Assembly (NCBI RefSeq): GCF_016908295.1 | Contig: NZ_JAFBDO010000004.1 | Location: forward strand, 62,001 to 126,000 | Direction: 5' to 3' | DNA length: 64,000 nt | Origin: Thalassobacillus pellis | GTDB taxonomy: Bacteria > Bacillota > Bacilli > Bacillales > Halobacillaceae | Shown: positions 50,907-58,888 of the stretch, one piece after another | Numbering within the stretch: the first letter of the stretch is position 1 | Layout: each line of letters opens with the position of its first letter | Notes under the pieces: model-generated | What the model was told of the DNA's origin: nothing | The model's input: only the letters and a program-made list of their open reading frames with translations | Database searches by the model: none | Made by a program: the position numbers and the translations under genes

Positions 50907-51002
50907 ATGGTGGATGAAAATATGATTCTGACCTTAGTAGTAACATTACGGAAAGGGAAACAATTAAAACAGATAGTTAAACACATCCTCCATAAGATAT
51001 GA
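50907..51002 (+). CDS. Micro-ORF A (31 residues), coupled to micro-ORF B
   Basis: MVDENMILTLVVTLRKGKQL then KQIVKHILHKI. AAAGGGGGGG lies directly before the ATG, an unusually strong ribosome site. The stop TGA overlaps the start ATG of the next frame (ATGA). It looks like an amphipathic helical peptide. Confidence 0.55.
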   Translation: MVDENMILTLVVTLRKGKQLKQIVKHILHKI

Positions 51003-51172
51003 AAAAGATAACTTCTGAAGACATTCTTACTCTTGTACTCGTTTCCATTTATCTGACAGACATGGATTTTGCTAATTTAAATACATTGAATATTATTGGA
51101 TTGATTGTATCTTTGATTTGGCTTGTCTTCTTAACTTCAAAATTAAGCAAAAACCCTAAAGATAGTGAATGA
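50999..51172 (+). CDS. Micro-ORF B (57 residues), membrane protein
   Basis: MKKITSEDILTLVLVSIYLT, then DMDFANLNTLNIIGLIVSLI and WLVFLTSKLSKNPKDSE. One or two membrane segments. It starts within the stop of micro-ORF A, so it is translated by coupling and has no ribosome site of its own. The pair reads opposite to the recombinase. I recall similar pairs in Bacillus mobile elements but cannot prove it. Confidence 0.55.
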   Translation: MKKITSEDILTLVLVSIYLTDMDFANLNTLNIIGLIVSLIWLVFLTSKLSKNPKDSE

Positions 51173-51317
51173 TAAAATTCCAACAAAAATTATGGGTTAG
51201 TGAAGGGAATATTCTTGTAATAAAATTAAATAGGAATAGTACTATAAAGAAGATAATGACCCCCAAAAAACAACTATTGCATTAAGCTCATCCCTTATTG
51301 ATAAAATAAAGTCCTCT

Positions 51318-51460
51318 CGCAAAATCATTTCTCATCGTTTAGCGCAAGCAGATGTACAAATTATTATGGAGACTTATGGACATGTCCTTGAAGCTGCAGG
51401 GAATATAGAAACTCTATTTAAGCAAAAAAAGCCCCTAACCGTTGTTGGCAACGTTTAGAG
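51318..51460 (+). pseudogene. Integrase C-terminal remnant, copy 1
   Basis: The plus strand reads KIISHRLAQADVQIIMETYG then HVLEAAGNIETLFKQKKPLT and a stop. It holds the tyrosine (TYGHV) of a phage-type integrase but nothing upstream, with stops in the preceding bases. It matches copy 2 at 62.8 kb through the terminator and tRNA piece. Confidence 0.8.
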
Positions 51461-51466
51461 ACTTTT
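51424..51466. terminator. Terminator beside tRNA-like end, copy 1
   Basis: CTAAcCGTTG with CAACGtTTAG (10-bp stem) flanked by AAAAAAAGCCCC on one side and AGAGACTTTT on the other. It is the tRNA-Val terminator duplicated with the integration site. Confidence 0.75.
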
Positions 51467-51476
51467 GGCACTTAAG

Positions 51477-51523
51477 TGATTCCGATTGGGCTCGAACAAA
51501 CGACCTCCACCCTGTCAAAGTGG
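51477..51523 (-). repeat. att site: duplicated 3' half of tRNA-Val
   Basis: Forty-seven bases match the tRNA-Val gene from its 3' end through the anticodon arm (with two changes: a C to A in the T-arm, G to A in the anticodon stem side). Beyond it the match stops. With the full tRNA at 62965 this marks the two ends of an 11.5-kb island. Confidence 0.85.
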
Positions 51524-51661
51524 ACAACTGAATAAGAATGGTTATGATGAACTTTGATAAACACCTATCTTATCAGTTCTTTTTCCTATTGAATTAGGTT
51601 TAAATAGGATGGATTTGTAGGTTTTTTAACCAATTTGGGCAACAACTCGGCAACAATTAAC

Positions 51662-51887
51662 CTAACAAATTTGATCAGCCATATACACATCTTTAACTTT
51701 ACTGCTACGAGGTAACTTACGTAATAAATAATTCAAATATATATAAAGCTGTTGGATTGTCAAATTTATGGACGTGTATCTCCATAAATTCCAACAATAA
51801 ATCTCTGGCTGTTTTACTAAATTTGGATAGCATTAAACATTTTTCCGCTAAATTTTCCCTGCCCTTTTCTTTATTGAATAACTTCAT
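51662..51887 (-). pseudogene. Unknown small gene with frameshift
   Basis: From an ATG at 51887 the frame reads MKLFNKEKGRENLAEKCLML, SKFSKTARDLLLEFMEIHVH and KFDNPTALYI, then stops at 51717. A shift near 51738 in the run TATATATTT continues the text as YLNYLLRKLPRSSKVKDVYM and ADQIC to 51662. It looks like one 83-residue gene with a small indel. No family recognised. No clear ribosome site. Confidence 0.4.
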
Positions 51888-52010
51888 TTATCATAAAAGA
51901 TGCACTAAATGTATTTGATGTAAACTTAATTATCATAATTCCGTTAATACAATATAGGGTTAGCGGTAAAGCTTTCGTAACAACATTTCTTTCTTATTCC
52001 TTGCGTTTTC

Positions 52011-52197
52011 CTAAGTAAGTCGAGCTCCTGCAAAACTAGTACGTGATGCGGCAGTGTCTGTACCTGGAGTGGAACTCACTGCAAAAATTTCTACTGTGTC
52101 GCCCTCATTTAACCTAATTATTTCGCTAAGGTCTACAGTGTTAAAGAATGCAGCGTTAAATCCTGTATAATCCGCTTCTACACTTAGACATTCGGTC
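52011..52197 (-). pseudogene. BclA/C1q-like C-terminal remnant
   Basis: The minus strand encodes ADYTGFNAAFFNTVDLSEII, RLNEGDTVEIFAVSSTPGTD and TAASRTSFAGARLT to a stop. LNxGDTVEIF...SFAGARL is the last strands of the TNF/C1q-like domain of exosporium and collagen-like proteins. No start is present. Confidence 0.55.
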
Positions 52198-52218
52198 GGA
52201 CTTATTTAACTCTCGCTG

Positions 52219-52344
52219 TTATTGATGATAGGCATTATAATAACGAGTCATCACAACCGAGAAATCGCCGCGAGTAACCTCTTCATCCGGTGCGAAGTAT
52301 GCTTTTACAGTCGGCTCGAAATCATATGGATCTTGTTTAACTTC
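52219..52344 (-). pseudogene. SLH-domain remnant
   Basis: EVKQDPYDFEPTVKAYFAPD then EEVTRGDFSVVMTRYYNAYH and a stop. The F-x-P-D-E-x-V-T-R-G-D-F-x-x-x-x-x-R-Y pattern is the end of an S-layer homology repeat. Only one broken repeat remains. Confidence 0.6.
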
Positions 52345-52784
52345 AAATGTGCATTAATGATGTTTAGATCTTAGGGCATACTGGACATACCCTTTAACTA
52401 CCACTTCTATTCTTTCTCCTTTATATTACATCTAAAGAAATTAATACCAGCTCAATTGGATTACCTGTTGCTTCAAGCAACCCTTTACCATCCACTTTTG
52501 CTGTCAGTCCGGCCAAGAGCGACCTCTTTCCTTCATTACTCTTCAAAATTGAGGAAGATTGTTTTTGTTGCCCCACTAATACCACAGTGGTTAAATAAAG
52601 AAACTCAGTTAAGATAACCCGCTATGAGTAGTAGCATCTGGAAAGCTTCTCCCCCACATTTTGCTCACGGGGAATGGAATTTTAAGATCGCCGAGTTCTT
52701 ATGCTAACTTTTATACCGTCTCTAAAGAAGAAAGTAGTTTTATTAAAAAAGCATATAAATAGTTCAACTCCATTTATTTATATC
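52345..52784. other. Decayed region
   Basis: No intact gene. A minus-strand frame near 52430-52540 (LAGLTAKVDGKGLLEATGNP then IELVLISLDVI and a stop) looks like the end of a lost gene of unknown family. The rest is unassigned. Confidence 0.45.
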
Positions 52785-54254
52785 CTATAACAACGGAGAC
52801 ATAAGGCGAGCGCTTTGTTCCACTAAGCGCATGGAAAACGAACGTTGCTTCACATCTTCTATAGTTAACTTTTTAGACTCTGATAGATCACGTTCGAATT
52901 GCACTGTGAGTTTCTTTGCCACGTCTTTACTATAATAAAATTGACATGTCTCGTAATTTAAACGGAAACTTCTCATATCATAGTTGGCAGCCCCTATTTC
53001 AACTATCTCTCCGTCAATGACCATTTGCTTCGCATGCAGCATTCCTTTTTCATATAAGAAAATATTTACGCCTGCTTCTAATAGTTCTCCATAGTAGGTA
53101 CGGCTTGCAGTTCCTACTACTATTTGGTCCACACGGTGTGGAACTATTAACCTAACACGCACACCTCGTAACGCCGCCGTTTTTATCGCCATAATAATAT
53201 CCTCATCAGGTATAAAATAAGGAGTAGTGATGTCAATAGTTTTGACTGCTTGGGTTATACAAATGAAATAAGCTTCTCGGATAACGGGAGTTGGAATACC
53301 TGGATTTCCTTCTAAGGTATGCACATAAACTTCTTGTTGGGTTTTTGCAGGCGATTCGGTATCATTCTCCTTGATGTGAAATTCTGTGCTCATTTCTGTT
53401 GTCCACTCTAATGATTTGCCGGAGGAAATTTTGTTCTTTGTACCTCCTGTTTGTGTATCCCTCATTTTGCTCTTTTCCACTTCAGCGATGTTCCAATGGA
53501 CATCAAAAATCCTCTGTAAATCTGCTGAGGCTTCTCCTGAAATTTGCACATGCGTGTCACGCCAAAATCCTACGTCAGGCTTCAATCCCGTATACTCATA
53601 TCCAATGTTGATTCCACCAGTAAATGCTTCCTTTTTGTCTATCGTAATTATCTTGCAGTGATCTCTATAATTCCAGTTTGACGTTATCCAAGGGAAGCGC
53701 AATGGAAAAATTGTTCGGCATTCAATTCCAACGTTCATCATACGCTTGATTTCGCTGCGGGGAAACTTCCTGCTTCCCCAGCCATCTCTTATAAAACGAA
53801 CTTGCACTCCAGCTTCTGCTCGTTCGATTAATAATTCCGTAATCCTCTTACCAATTTGATCATCACGGTAAATATAATATTCAAGATCGATCGTTTTTTG
53901 GGCATTTTTTAGAGACTCGAAAATCTGTTTGTAAGTTTCAATCCCGTTTATAAGTACTTGGATTTTAGCACTATGCAGCCCACTTACACTTAATTTCTGT
54001 AATGCATAAGCAATGCGTGAAGCTGATGGACTAAAGGAATGCAGCTCACAGAAGTTATCACTTGAAAAGGAGAGCCTTTCTTTATGAACACGTTTGGGAT
54101 CCACTGTACTAATATAGAATACAAAACCAATAATTGGTAAAGCAAGACAAATCGCCAGCCAGTTTAAAGCCTTAGCTGGTCTGCGGACTTCGCGGACTGC
54201 TATAATTAACATAACTATTGTATTTATAAGGTATAACCAAAGAATCCACTGCAA
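52785..54254 (-). CDS. cls: Cardiolipin synthase (PLD superfamily)
   Basis: A 489-residue membrane enzyme that joins two phosphatidylglycerol molecules to make cardiolipin. Two N-terminal helices (ILWLYLINTIVMLIIAV, LNWLAICLALPIIGFVFY) are followed by two PLD domains with intact HKD motifs: H-C-K-I-I-T-I-D and H-A-K-Q-M-V-I-D, each with a downstream GG/GA-N. The start is UUG (54254), because GGGAGGGG lies just upstream; an ATG 18 codons earlier would cover that site. It lies inside the tRNA-flanked island. Confidence 0.92.
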   Translation of the reverse strand: MQWILWLYLINTIVMLIIAVREVRRPAKALNWLAICLALPIIGFVFYISTVDPKRVHKERLSFSSDNFCELHSFSPSASRIAYALQKLSVSGLHSAKIQVLINGIETYKQIFESLKNAQKTIDLEYYIYRDDQIGKRITELLIERAEAGVQVRFIRDGWGSRKFPRSEIKRMMNVGIECRTIFPLRFPWITSNWNYRDHCKIITIDKKEAFTGGINIGYEYTGLKPDVGFWRDTHVQISGEASADLQRIFDVHWNIAEVEKSKMRDTQTGGTKNKISSGKSLEWTTEMSTEFHIKENDTESPAKTQQEVYVHTLEGNPGIPTPVIREAYFICITQAVKTIDITTPYFIPDEDIIMAIKTAALRGVRVRLIVPHRVDQIVVGTASRTYYGELLEAGVNIFLYEKGMLHAKQMVIDGEIVEIGAANYDMRSFRLNYETCQFYYSKDVAKKLTVQFERDLSESKKLTIEDVKQRSFSMRLVEQSARLMSPLL

Positions 54255-54381
54255 TTGGACCCCTCCCTTTTTTTTATACCATTTGCGAGCCTTTACTGTT
54301 TTATACATGGAAGGACTGATAAATTGTCGTTGATTTAGTTAAATGCTGATCTTAATGATTTAAAATAAGCAGGAAGAGTTG

Positions 54382-55065
54382 TTATTTAGGACTTATATGA
54401 ATACCCTCACTTTTTCTCCAATCTGCATAGAAAACCTTGGTTTTATCATTATACCCATTAGCTGTTAGTTCATTATTTAGCCACTCTTCATCAAATCCGC
54501 ACTCACTTAAATTGTCCCATAAAACTTCACCGTCAATAATTAAGCTGATCGGTAGATCTACAAAGCTTTCTGGCAGGTTGAGATCTTGCTTGTCTGGTTG
54601 TTGATATTTAGATTTTAGCAGGGTGCTGATTTGACCATTAGGTTCGAGTGTGCCGTATTTGACTTCACGTACGGAAAAAACATTATTTTGTCGAAGTAAG
54701 CTTAATATTTGATTCATATCTAATTTGTTTTTTTTCGCTATATTTCGGTCAATGATACCATTTCGAATGATTATTGCAGGTTTCCCTACCAATATAGAGC
54801 GTGTCGATTTTATTTTCATAGTAAGAAATTCTACACCCAACATCAGCAATGTCCACAAACCAACAGCATATAAAAAAGACAAAATTCCGATATCATCTTC
54901 ATAAATAGTATTTTCTAAAAACCCTCCTAGCAATAGCACAAAAACTAAGTGAAATGGTGTTAGCTGATATATGGCTGTTTTTCCTGTTAAGATGACAATG
55001 AAAAAGAGTGTAAAAAAACCAATTATGACTTTCATTGTCAGTAATTCCATACTAATAGTACCCAA
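54382..55065 (-). CDS. DUF421 (YetF/YrbG-like) membrane protein
   Basis: A 227-residue protein with three N-terminal membrane helices and two soluble DUF421 modules. Typical: ILTGKTAIYQLTPFHLVFVL, LVGKPAIIIRNGIIDRNIAK, MNQILSLLRQNNVFSVREVK. YetF-type proteins have unknown activity, possibly related to spore membranes. It starts at UUG with GGAGGT upstream. Downstream is the cls gene on the same strand. Confidence 0.88.
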   Translation of the reverse strand: MGTISMELLTMKVIIGFFTLFFIVILTGKTAIYQLTPFHLVFVLLLGGFLENTIYEDDIGILSFLYAVGLWTLLMLGVEFLTMKIKSTRSILVGKPAIIIRNGIIDRNIAKKNKLDMNQILSLLRQNNVFSVREVKYGTLEPNGQISTLLKSKYQQPDKQDLNLPESFVDLPISLIIDGEVLWDNLSECGFDEEWLNNELTANGYNDKTKVFYADWRKSEGIHISPK

Positions 55066-55174
55066 AATATTTACCTCCTGTTTATAAAATTCCTATAATT
55101 TTCAACATTTTAGCTAACATAAAAAGAACATCCCTTTTATTATGAACATTTAAGCGCATATCACTAAAATTTTG

Positions 55175-55278
55175 AACATTTCCGTGAAGTTCCAGGCGTC
55201 AGTCGGGCTGGATACTATAACTGGTTGAAAGCAGAAGAGACAAGTCAGCTAAAAGCTCGCGAAGATCAGGCGCTCATG
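55175..55278 (+). pseudogene. IS3-family transposase fragment
   Basis: The plus strand reads VPGVSRAGYYNWLKAEETSQ LKAREDQALMIS. V-S-R-A/S-G-Y-Y-x-W-L is the start of IS3-family OrfB. It breaks off into an adenine-deaminase remnant at 55279, so this is a fused scar of two lost genes. Confidence 0.65.
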
Positions 55279-55589
55279 ATTAGCATAATAATGTTATTGT
55301 GGTACGAATGAGAAGGATATGTTATTTGCAATAGATACGATAAAAGAGATGGGTGGAGGTTTAGTAATTGTCGAAAATAAAAAAGTAATAGCTTCCTTAG
55401 CCTTACCTATTGCAGGTTTACTATCTGATGGACCAGCAGAAAAGGTATACAGTAAATTAATAAAATTATAGAAAGGTCTTGATTACATAGAGGCTTCGAA
55501 GAAATTCAATCCTTTTCTAACCCTTTCTTGGCATTACCGGTCATTCCTGATCAAAAATAACCGATATGGGTTTATTTGATGTTAAGTAA
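55279..55589 (+). pseudogene. Adenine deaminase C-terminal remnant
   Basis: Pieces HNNVIVV, then (after a shift) NEKDMLFAIDTIKEMGGGLV then IVENKKVIASLALPIAGLLS and later [29 protein letters not shown] match the end of Ade enzymes (MGGGLVxxxxxKVxAxLxLPIAGLMS; [19 protein letters not shown]). At least three frame breaks and one stop make it dead. The active site (N-terminal) is gone. Confidence 0.8.
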
Positions 55590-55754
55590 TAAATAAATAT
55601 ACGTGCACTCCTCTAAATATTTTTTTAACCAAAATGAACAACGCATACTAAAGTAGACTTCTCTTTCTTCTTCTGTAAACATCTCCAATATTAATCCTAG
55701 TTTAAACAATTGTTCCCCCGGCTCATATTTAATAATAAAAGAAAAGCCTCTCAA
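55572..55754 (-). CDS. Possible small ORF, unknown
   Basis: Sixty codons reading GEQLFKLGLILEMFTEEERE VYFSMRCSFWLKKYLEE on the minus strand. The text looks protein-like, but the frame overlaps the deaminase remnant's last bases and the terminator, and the ribosome site is weak. Could be a remnant. Confidence 0.3.
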   Translation of the reverse strand: MRGFSFIIKYEPGEQLFKLGLILEMFTEEEREVYFSMRCSFWLKKYLEECTYIYLLLNIK

Positions 55755-55782
55755 AAGTTTATAAACTCTTGAGAAGCTTTTT
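55744..55782 (+). terminator. Rho-independent terminator
   Basis: AAGCcTCTCAaaAGTTT with AAACTctTGAGAaGCTT forms a long imperfect stem followed by TTTTTAGATTT on plus. It could have served the deaminase gene. Confidence 0.7.
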
Positions 55783-55865
55783 AGATTTAGTAAATAATTT
55801 TAAATACCAGTCAAAATCCAGTAAAATTGCTTTTAAACCCTATGTTAAAAGGGTTTTAGGCGCTA

Positions 55866-55886
55866 TTACATCATGCCGCCCATTCC
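55866..55886 (-). other. groEL 3'-end-like sequence, probable old att site
   Basis: On the minus strand these 21 bases encode GMGGMM and a stop, the universal GroEL tail. The rest of groEL is absent. The 3' end of groEL is a frequent integration target for mobile elements in Firmicutes, so this is read as an attachment-site copy carried by an element. Copies of CCAGTCAAAATCCAGT flank it at 55807 and 55987. Confidence 0.55.
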
Positions 55887-55889
55887 CTG

Positions 55890-56345
55890 AGTAGAATAAA
55901 TACTTAAAAATAAGAGTTCAAAACGCCTTTACAATCGGCATTTGATCTTGAGGCAAAATAAGATATCTATGTTCATGAATAATATCCAGTCAAAATCCAG
56001 TCATAAAAGTGTGGGCGGTATGCGTATTATGAATTCACCGGGTTTAATAGGAACAAATAGTATCTAATTTATAAGGTCACCATTCTCATCAAGTTCAAGG
56101 CCACTTGCACGAGCATGAGAAATAAATGCTTATGATTATTAGTATGTCAAAAAGTATGCCAATATTTATACCCTGGACCCGTGCCTTTTGCTAACTGCTA
56201 CAATGATCTTAACCGTTAAGAATTTGACCACTAAATTTATGCTCATAACCAGGTAAACACAGCAAGAAGCCATAGCCTAGCGCGACTATGACGTCTTTTT
56301 ATTATATCTTCCTATTTCCATGTGCTCTTGTTCTGGATACGTTTC
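55890..56345. other. Intergenic, decayed
   Basis: No intact gene. A minus-strand stretch near 56067-56135 (AFISHARASGLELDENGDLI then a stop) looks like the end of a lost protein. The direct repeats noted for the groEL-like site lie here. Confidence 0.4.
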
Positions 56346-57086
56346 TTAAGGTGTTAAACCTCCATCTACACTAAATATAGTACCTGTTACGAATTGAGCT
56401 TCATCTGATGCTAAGAATGCATAGGCATTGGCTATGTCTTCAGGTGTACCTATATCATTTAACAAAGATTTTTCTTTCATCATATTTAGAATCTTTTCTG
56501 GCATATTTTTAACAATATCTGTTAATATAAATCCTGGAGCGATGGAATTGACGCGAATATTATAGCAGCCAAGCTCTTTAGCCCACGTTTTTGTCATTCC
56601 ATTAACTCCAGATTTAGAAGCAACGTAATTTGTCTGTCCAAAATTTCCGTGAATCCCCACTACAGAAGATGCATTTAGAATCACACCTCTGTTTTGCTCC
56701 TTCATCTGTAAACCAGCTGCTTGAGTCATTAGGAATACCCCTTTTAGGTTAACATCTATTACCCTGTCCCATTGATCTTCTTTCATTTTTAATAATTGAG
56801 CATCCTGTACGATACCTGCGTTATTTATTAATATATCTAGAGAACCAAATTGCTCTATGGTATATTGAATAACTGCCTGCACTTTGCTCTTATTACTGAC
56901 ATCTGCTGCAAATCCTTCTATCCTTTGACTGTATTCTTTAAGCGTAGTGACTGCATGTTCAATATCATTTTGATCTAAATCAACGACTACAACATTAGCG
57001 CCTTCTTTTAAAAATTTTTGCGCAGTAGCGTAACCTATGCCTTTACAGCCCCCAGTAATAATGGCAGTTTTATTTAATAACTTCAT
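56346..57086 (-). CDS. SDR family oxidoreductase (FabG-like)
   Basis: A 246-residue NAD(P)-dependent short-chain dehydrogenase. Cofactor loop TGGCKGIGYATA (TGxxxGxG) at residue 10, NNAG at 86, catalytic Ser138 (NASSVVG), Tyr151 and Lys155 (YVASKSG), and the C-terminal GGLTP end. An Asp after the second strand (VVVDLD) favours NAD(H). It is last in the BKACE operon and probably oxidises a beta-hydroxy acid to the beta-keto acid that BKACE cleaves. The start at MKLLNK has GGTGGAG upstream. Confidence 0.9.
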   Translation of the reverse strand: MKLLNKTAIITGGCKGIGYATAQKFLKEGANVVVVDLDQNDIEHAVTTLKEYSQRIEGFAADVSNKSKVQAVIQYTIEQFGSLDILINNAGIVQDAQLLKMKEDQWDRVIDVNLKGVFLMTQAAGLQMKEQNRGVILNASSVVGIHGNFGQTNYVASKSGVNGMTKTWAKELGCYNIRVNSIAPGFILTDIVKNMPEKILNMMKEKSLLNDIGTPEDIANAYAFLASDEAQFVTGTIFSVDGGLTP

Positions 57087-57119
57087 CTGCTCCACCTCTC
57101 CTAAAACTACTTTCCCTTT

Positions 57120-58685
57120 TTATGCGTCCTTTTTTATTTCTGCTCCCTCACTAAAGTCACTCTCATTTTTTTCACTCTTTAGTACATTCATTATTGTTTG
57201 TTTAGTTGAAGGACTTATATCTGCTTTAAAATAGGGTTCATAAGCTTCAATCGGAGCTCTTTTTGTGAAAAATACAACAAGCAACACTCCTGCTAATGAA
57301 GCTATCAGGGCGATTAAGAAGGGATTGGTCGCATGGAATAATTGTGCAATAATATACGTAAAAAGCCCAACCAGCATGGAAACGTAAGCTCCTGCTCGAT
57401 TCATACGTTTCCAGTACAGCCCTAAGATGACTACAGCAAAAAACACTGCCCCAAATCCTCCATAAACATAAGTGAATCCCATGGCCAGGAACCAAGGAGG
57501 TGTAATTGCGCTAATGACAGCAATTACAGCAATTGTAAACATTCCTATTCTAAGATTTCTATTAAATTTCTTTTCACTTATTTTCTTATTGGGAAATATG
57601 TTCAAATAAACATCGTAATATACGGATGTAGCGCAATGTAGAAGCATGGAATTAGCCGAAGAGACAGCAGCTGCGCATAATGCTACTAATGTCAAAGCAC
57701 CTACTAGAGGAGGAGTATATTCCTGTATAATTACTGGAATGATATAATCTGTGGTCTGGTCTGCAGGCAGGCTTGGAATCAATGTCTTCGCACCTAATCC
57801 CATAATAATTAATGGTACAAAGATAACTGTCAAAACAATAATGGATCCCATGATTTGCAGAATAGCAACTTTAATATTCTTTGGGGCTAACATTCTAGTT
57901 ACCCAATGGGGAGAAACGATAGAACCTATTGCATTCGACATAAATATCGCAAATAAAGCTCCTAAACCAAAAGTACCGACGGGGGAAATCATTGACCCTG
58001 CAGGTATTTCCTCTCCTCCTATATTTGTTGGATTGGTTGTGACGGAAATAGTATCTACTATATTTCCCCATCCCCCAGTCGCGGCTAAAACTGCGCCTCC
58101 ACCTAAAATAACACCAATAACGATCAGGGTAGTATTTAATGCATCTGTTGCTGCCACGGACCAAAACCCTCCGATGCTTGTAAAAAGGAGGAAAATTAAA
58201 AATGCGAAAATAGCATATTTGTAATCTATATCTGTTATCGTGGAGAATACTATTCCAAACCCGACCACCTGTAAATGCACAAATAAAAAATACCCAATAA
58301 ACATTATAGCTCCTACAATGGTTCTTAAATGACTCACTTTTCGAAATGGCTCAAATCTAAGGTGAATATACTCCGGAAAGGTATGGGCTGGAGTTACAGG
58401 TCTTCTAATTTTATAAGCTACCAATGGAATCAGTGAAGTTGCCAGAAACCACCCTGCTACCCATCCGATAATTGCGGAAACACCATTACTATATAAATAA
58501 CCAGGCACTCCCATAACGGAAGCAACACTGACCCATGTGGCTGTGGTTGTTCCAATTCCTAGCAATAAACCCATGCGATGACCACCAGTAGTAAAATCGG
58601 ACATAGTTTCTGCTTGTCTTAGACTCCTTAATGATGTCCATATGATAAAGGCAACATAAAAACCAAGAACTATTAAATATAGCAT
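57120..58685 (-). CDS. Sodium:solute symporter (SSS) family
   Basis: A 521-residue transporter with 13 helices of the SSS/PutP-PanF fold. FTTGGHRMGLLLGIGTTTAT WVSVAS near the start and AAAVSSANSMLLHCATSVYY in helix 8 (the S-S-A sodium-site region) are typical. It would bring in an organic acid with Na+. Substrate is probably the feed for the BKACE pathway. GGGGAGGAG precedes the ATG. It lies 5 bp after a 52-codon membrane gene. Confidence 0.88.
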   Translation of the reverse strand: MLYLIVLGFYVAFIIWTSLRSLRQAETMSDFTTGGHRMGLLLGIGTTTATWVSVASVMGVPGYLYSNGVSAIIGWVAGWFLATSLIPLVAYKIRRPVTPAHTFPEYIHLRFEPFRKVSHLRTIVGAIMFIGYFLFVHLQVVGFGIVFSTITDIDYKYAIFAFLIFLLFTSIGGFWSVAATDALNTTLIVIGVILGGGAVLAATGGWGNIVDTISVTTNPTNIGGEEIPAGSMISPVGTFGLGALFAIFMSNAIGSIVSPHWVTRMLAPKNIKVAILQIMGSIIVLTVIFVPLIIMGLGAKTLIPSLPADQTTDYIIPVIIQEYTPPLVGALTLVALCAAAVSSANSMLLHCATSVYYDVYLNIFPNKKISEKKFNRNLRIGMFTIAVIAVISAITPPWFLAMGFTYVYGGFGAVFFAVVILGLYWKRMNRAGAYVSMLVGLFTYIIAQLFHATNPFLIALIASLAGVLLVVFFTKRAPIEAYEPYFKADISPSTKQTIMNVLKSEKNESDFSEGAEIKKDA

Positions 58686-58690
58686 TCCCC

Positions 58691-58849
58691 TTACTCCTCC
58701 CCTTTTTGTCGATACTTAAATAAGCTTCCTGTAGCCCCCCAACGTTTAACTCCATGTTGTTCAACCTTGAAACACAAATAGGTTCCAAATACCAATGCGA
58801 ATAATATAATTAGAATCCATATCAATAATGCAAGGAACAATGTTTGCAC
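58691..58849 (-). CDS. Small membrane protein next to SSS transporter (52 residues)
   Basis: From a GTG start: MQTLFLALLIWILIILFALV, FGTYLCFKVEQHGVKRWGAT and GSLFKYRQKGEE. One helix with a charged, Gly/Trp-containing tail. AAAAGGG lies just before. Many SSS symporter genes are preceded by a small membrane protein of this size, so it is likely a transporter accessory protein. An alternative start is a TTG 9 nt further on. Confidence 0.7.
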   Translation of the reverse strand: MQTLFLALLIWILIILFALVFGTYLCFKVEQHGVKRWGATGSLFKYRQKGEE

Positions 58850-58888
58850 CACCCTTTTAAGTCATATAAAAAGCTAAACAATTCCTCA

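Noticed and set aside
57751-58224. 157-codon plus-strand frame opposite the SSS symporter
   Set aside because: Antisense shadow; the minus-strand symporter has strong family motifs.
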